Positions 5,364 to 5,371 of a stretch of 5,371 bases of DNA are shown in pieces (the first letter of the stretch is position 1; each line of letters begins with the position of its first letter). The notes beneath the pieces were generated by a model that was given only the letters and a program-made list of their open reading frames with translations, was not told where the DNA came from and did no database searches. The stretch lies in NCBI GenBank assembly GCA_964438735.1, contig CAYTLW010000235.1, positions 1 through 5,371 on the forward strand, read 5' to 3'. Origin of the DNA: CAYTLW01 sp964438735. Lineage in GTDB: Bacteria > Myxococcota_A > UBA9042. The translations under genes were made by a program, and so were the position numbers.

Positions 5364-5371
5364 ACTTTAGC

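Noticed and set aside
1..5371. Insertion sequences, CRISPR arrays, tRNA or rRNA genes
   Set aside because: No repeat array, transposase frame, terminal inverted repeats or tRNA-like cloverleaf was seen. The window is filled by the operon.

Overview
The window comes from a GC-rich (estimated by eye at two thirds G+C) Gram-negative bacterium, most likely a gamma- or betaproteobacterium. The evidence is a complete tripartite envelope-spanning metal exporter with an outer-membrane factor, plus GC-rich codon use in every gene. No taxonomic marker gene is present, so the lineage is a guess. All supportable genes lie on the minus strand, and the order below follows transcription, from high to low coordinates.

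Layout: (1) 5355-4885, a small putatively exported Cys/His-rich protein (up to 156 aa) with a Pro-rich C-terminus. A candidate sigma70 promoter and a 9-bp direct repeat lie around its 5' end. (2) 4884-4818, a short leader containing a perfect 11-bp inverted repeat (arms 4875-4885 and 4824-4834) that encloses a second GC-rich hairpin. The 3' arm contains the Shine-Dalgarno sequence of the next gene, and the 5' arm begins at the stop codon of the small ORF. (3) 4817-3507, a CusC/TolC-type outer-membrane factor. (4) 3510-1303, a CusB-type periplasmic adaptor of unusual length (735 aa), with two heavy-metal-binding Cys modules and a DUF3347-like C-terminal domain. (5) 1306-1, the first 435 codons of a CusA/CzcA-family RND pump, which runs off the left edge.

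The three transporter genes overlap by the 4-base ATGA at both junctions, so they form one translationally coupled operon that assembles an inner membrane-periplasm-outer membrane efflux complex. The several Cys/Met/His modules and the CusA-like pump motifs point to copper or silver as substrate. This is inference, because the C-terminal half of the pump is missing.

The most interesting element is the front end. A Cys-rich secreted ORF with a Pro-rich tail (including a Pro-Pro-Gly) stops exactly where a stem that buries the next gene's ribosome-binding site begins. This resembles in logic the copper-responsive upstream ORFs CutF (Rhodobacter) and CruR (Bordetella), where translation of a small secreted Cys protein controls expression of downstream copper genes. 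Here it would control a whole RND efflux operon. The architecture is read directly from the sequence; the regulatory function is a hypothesis.
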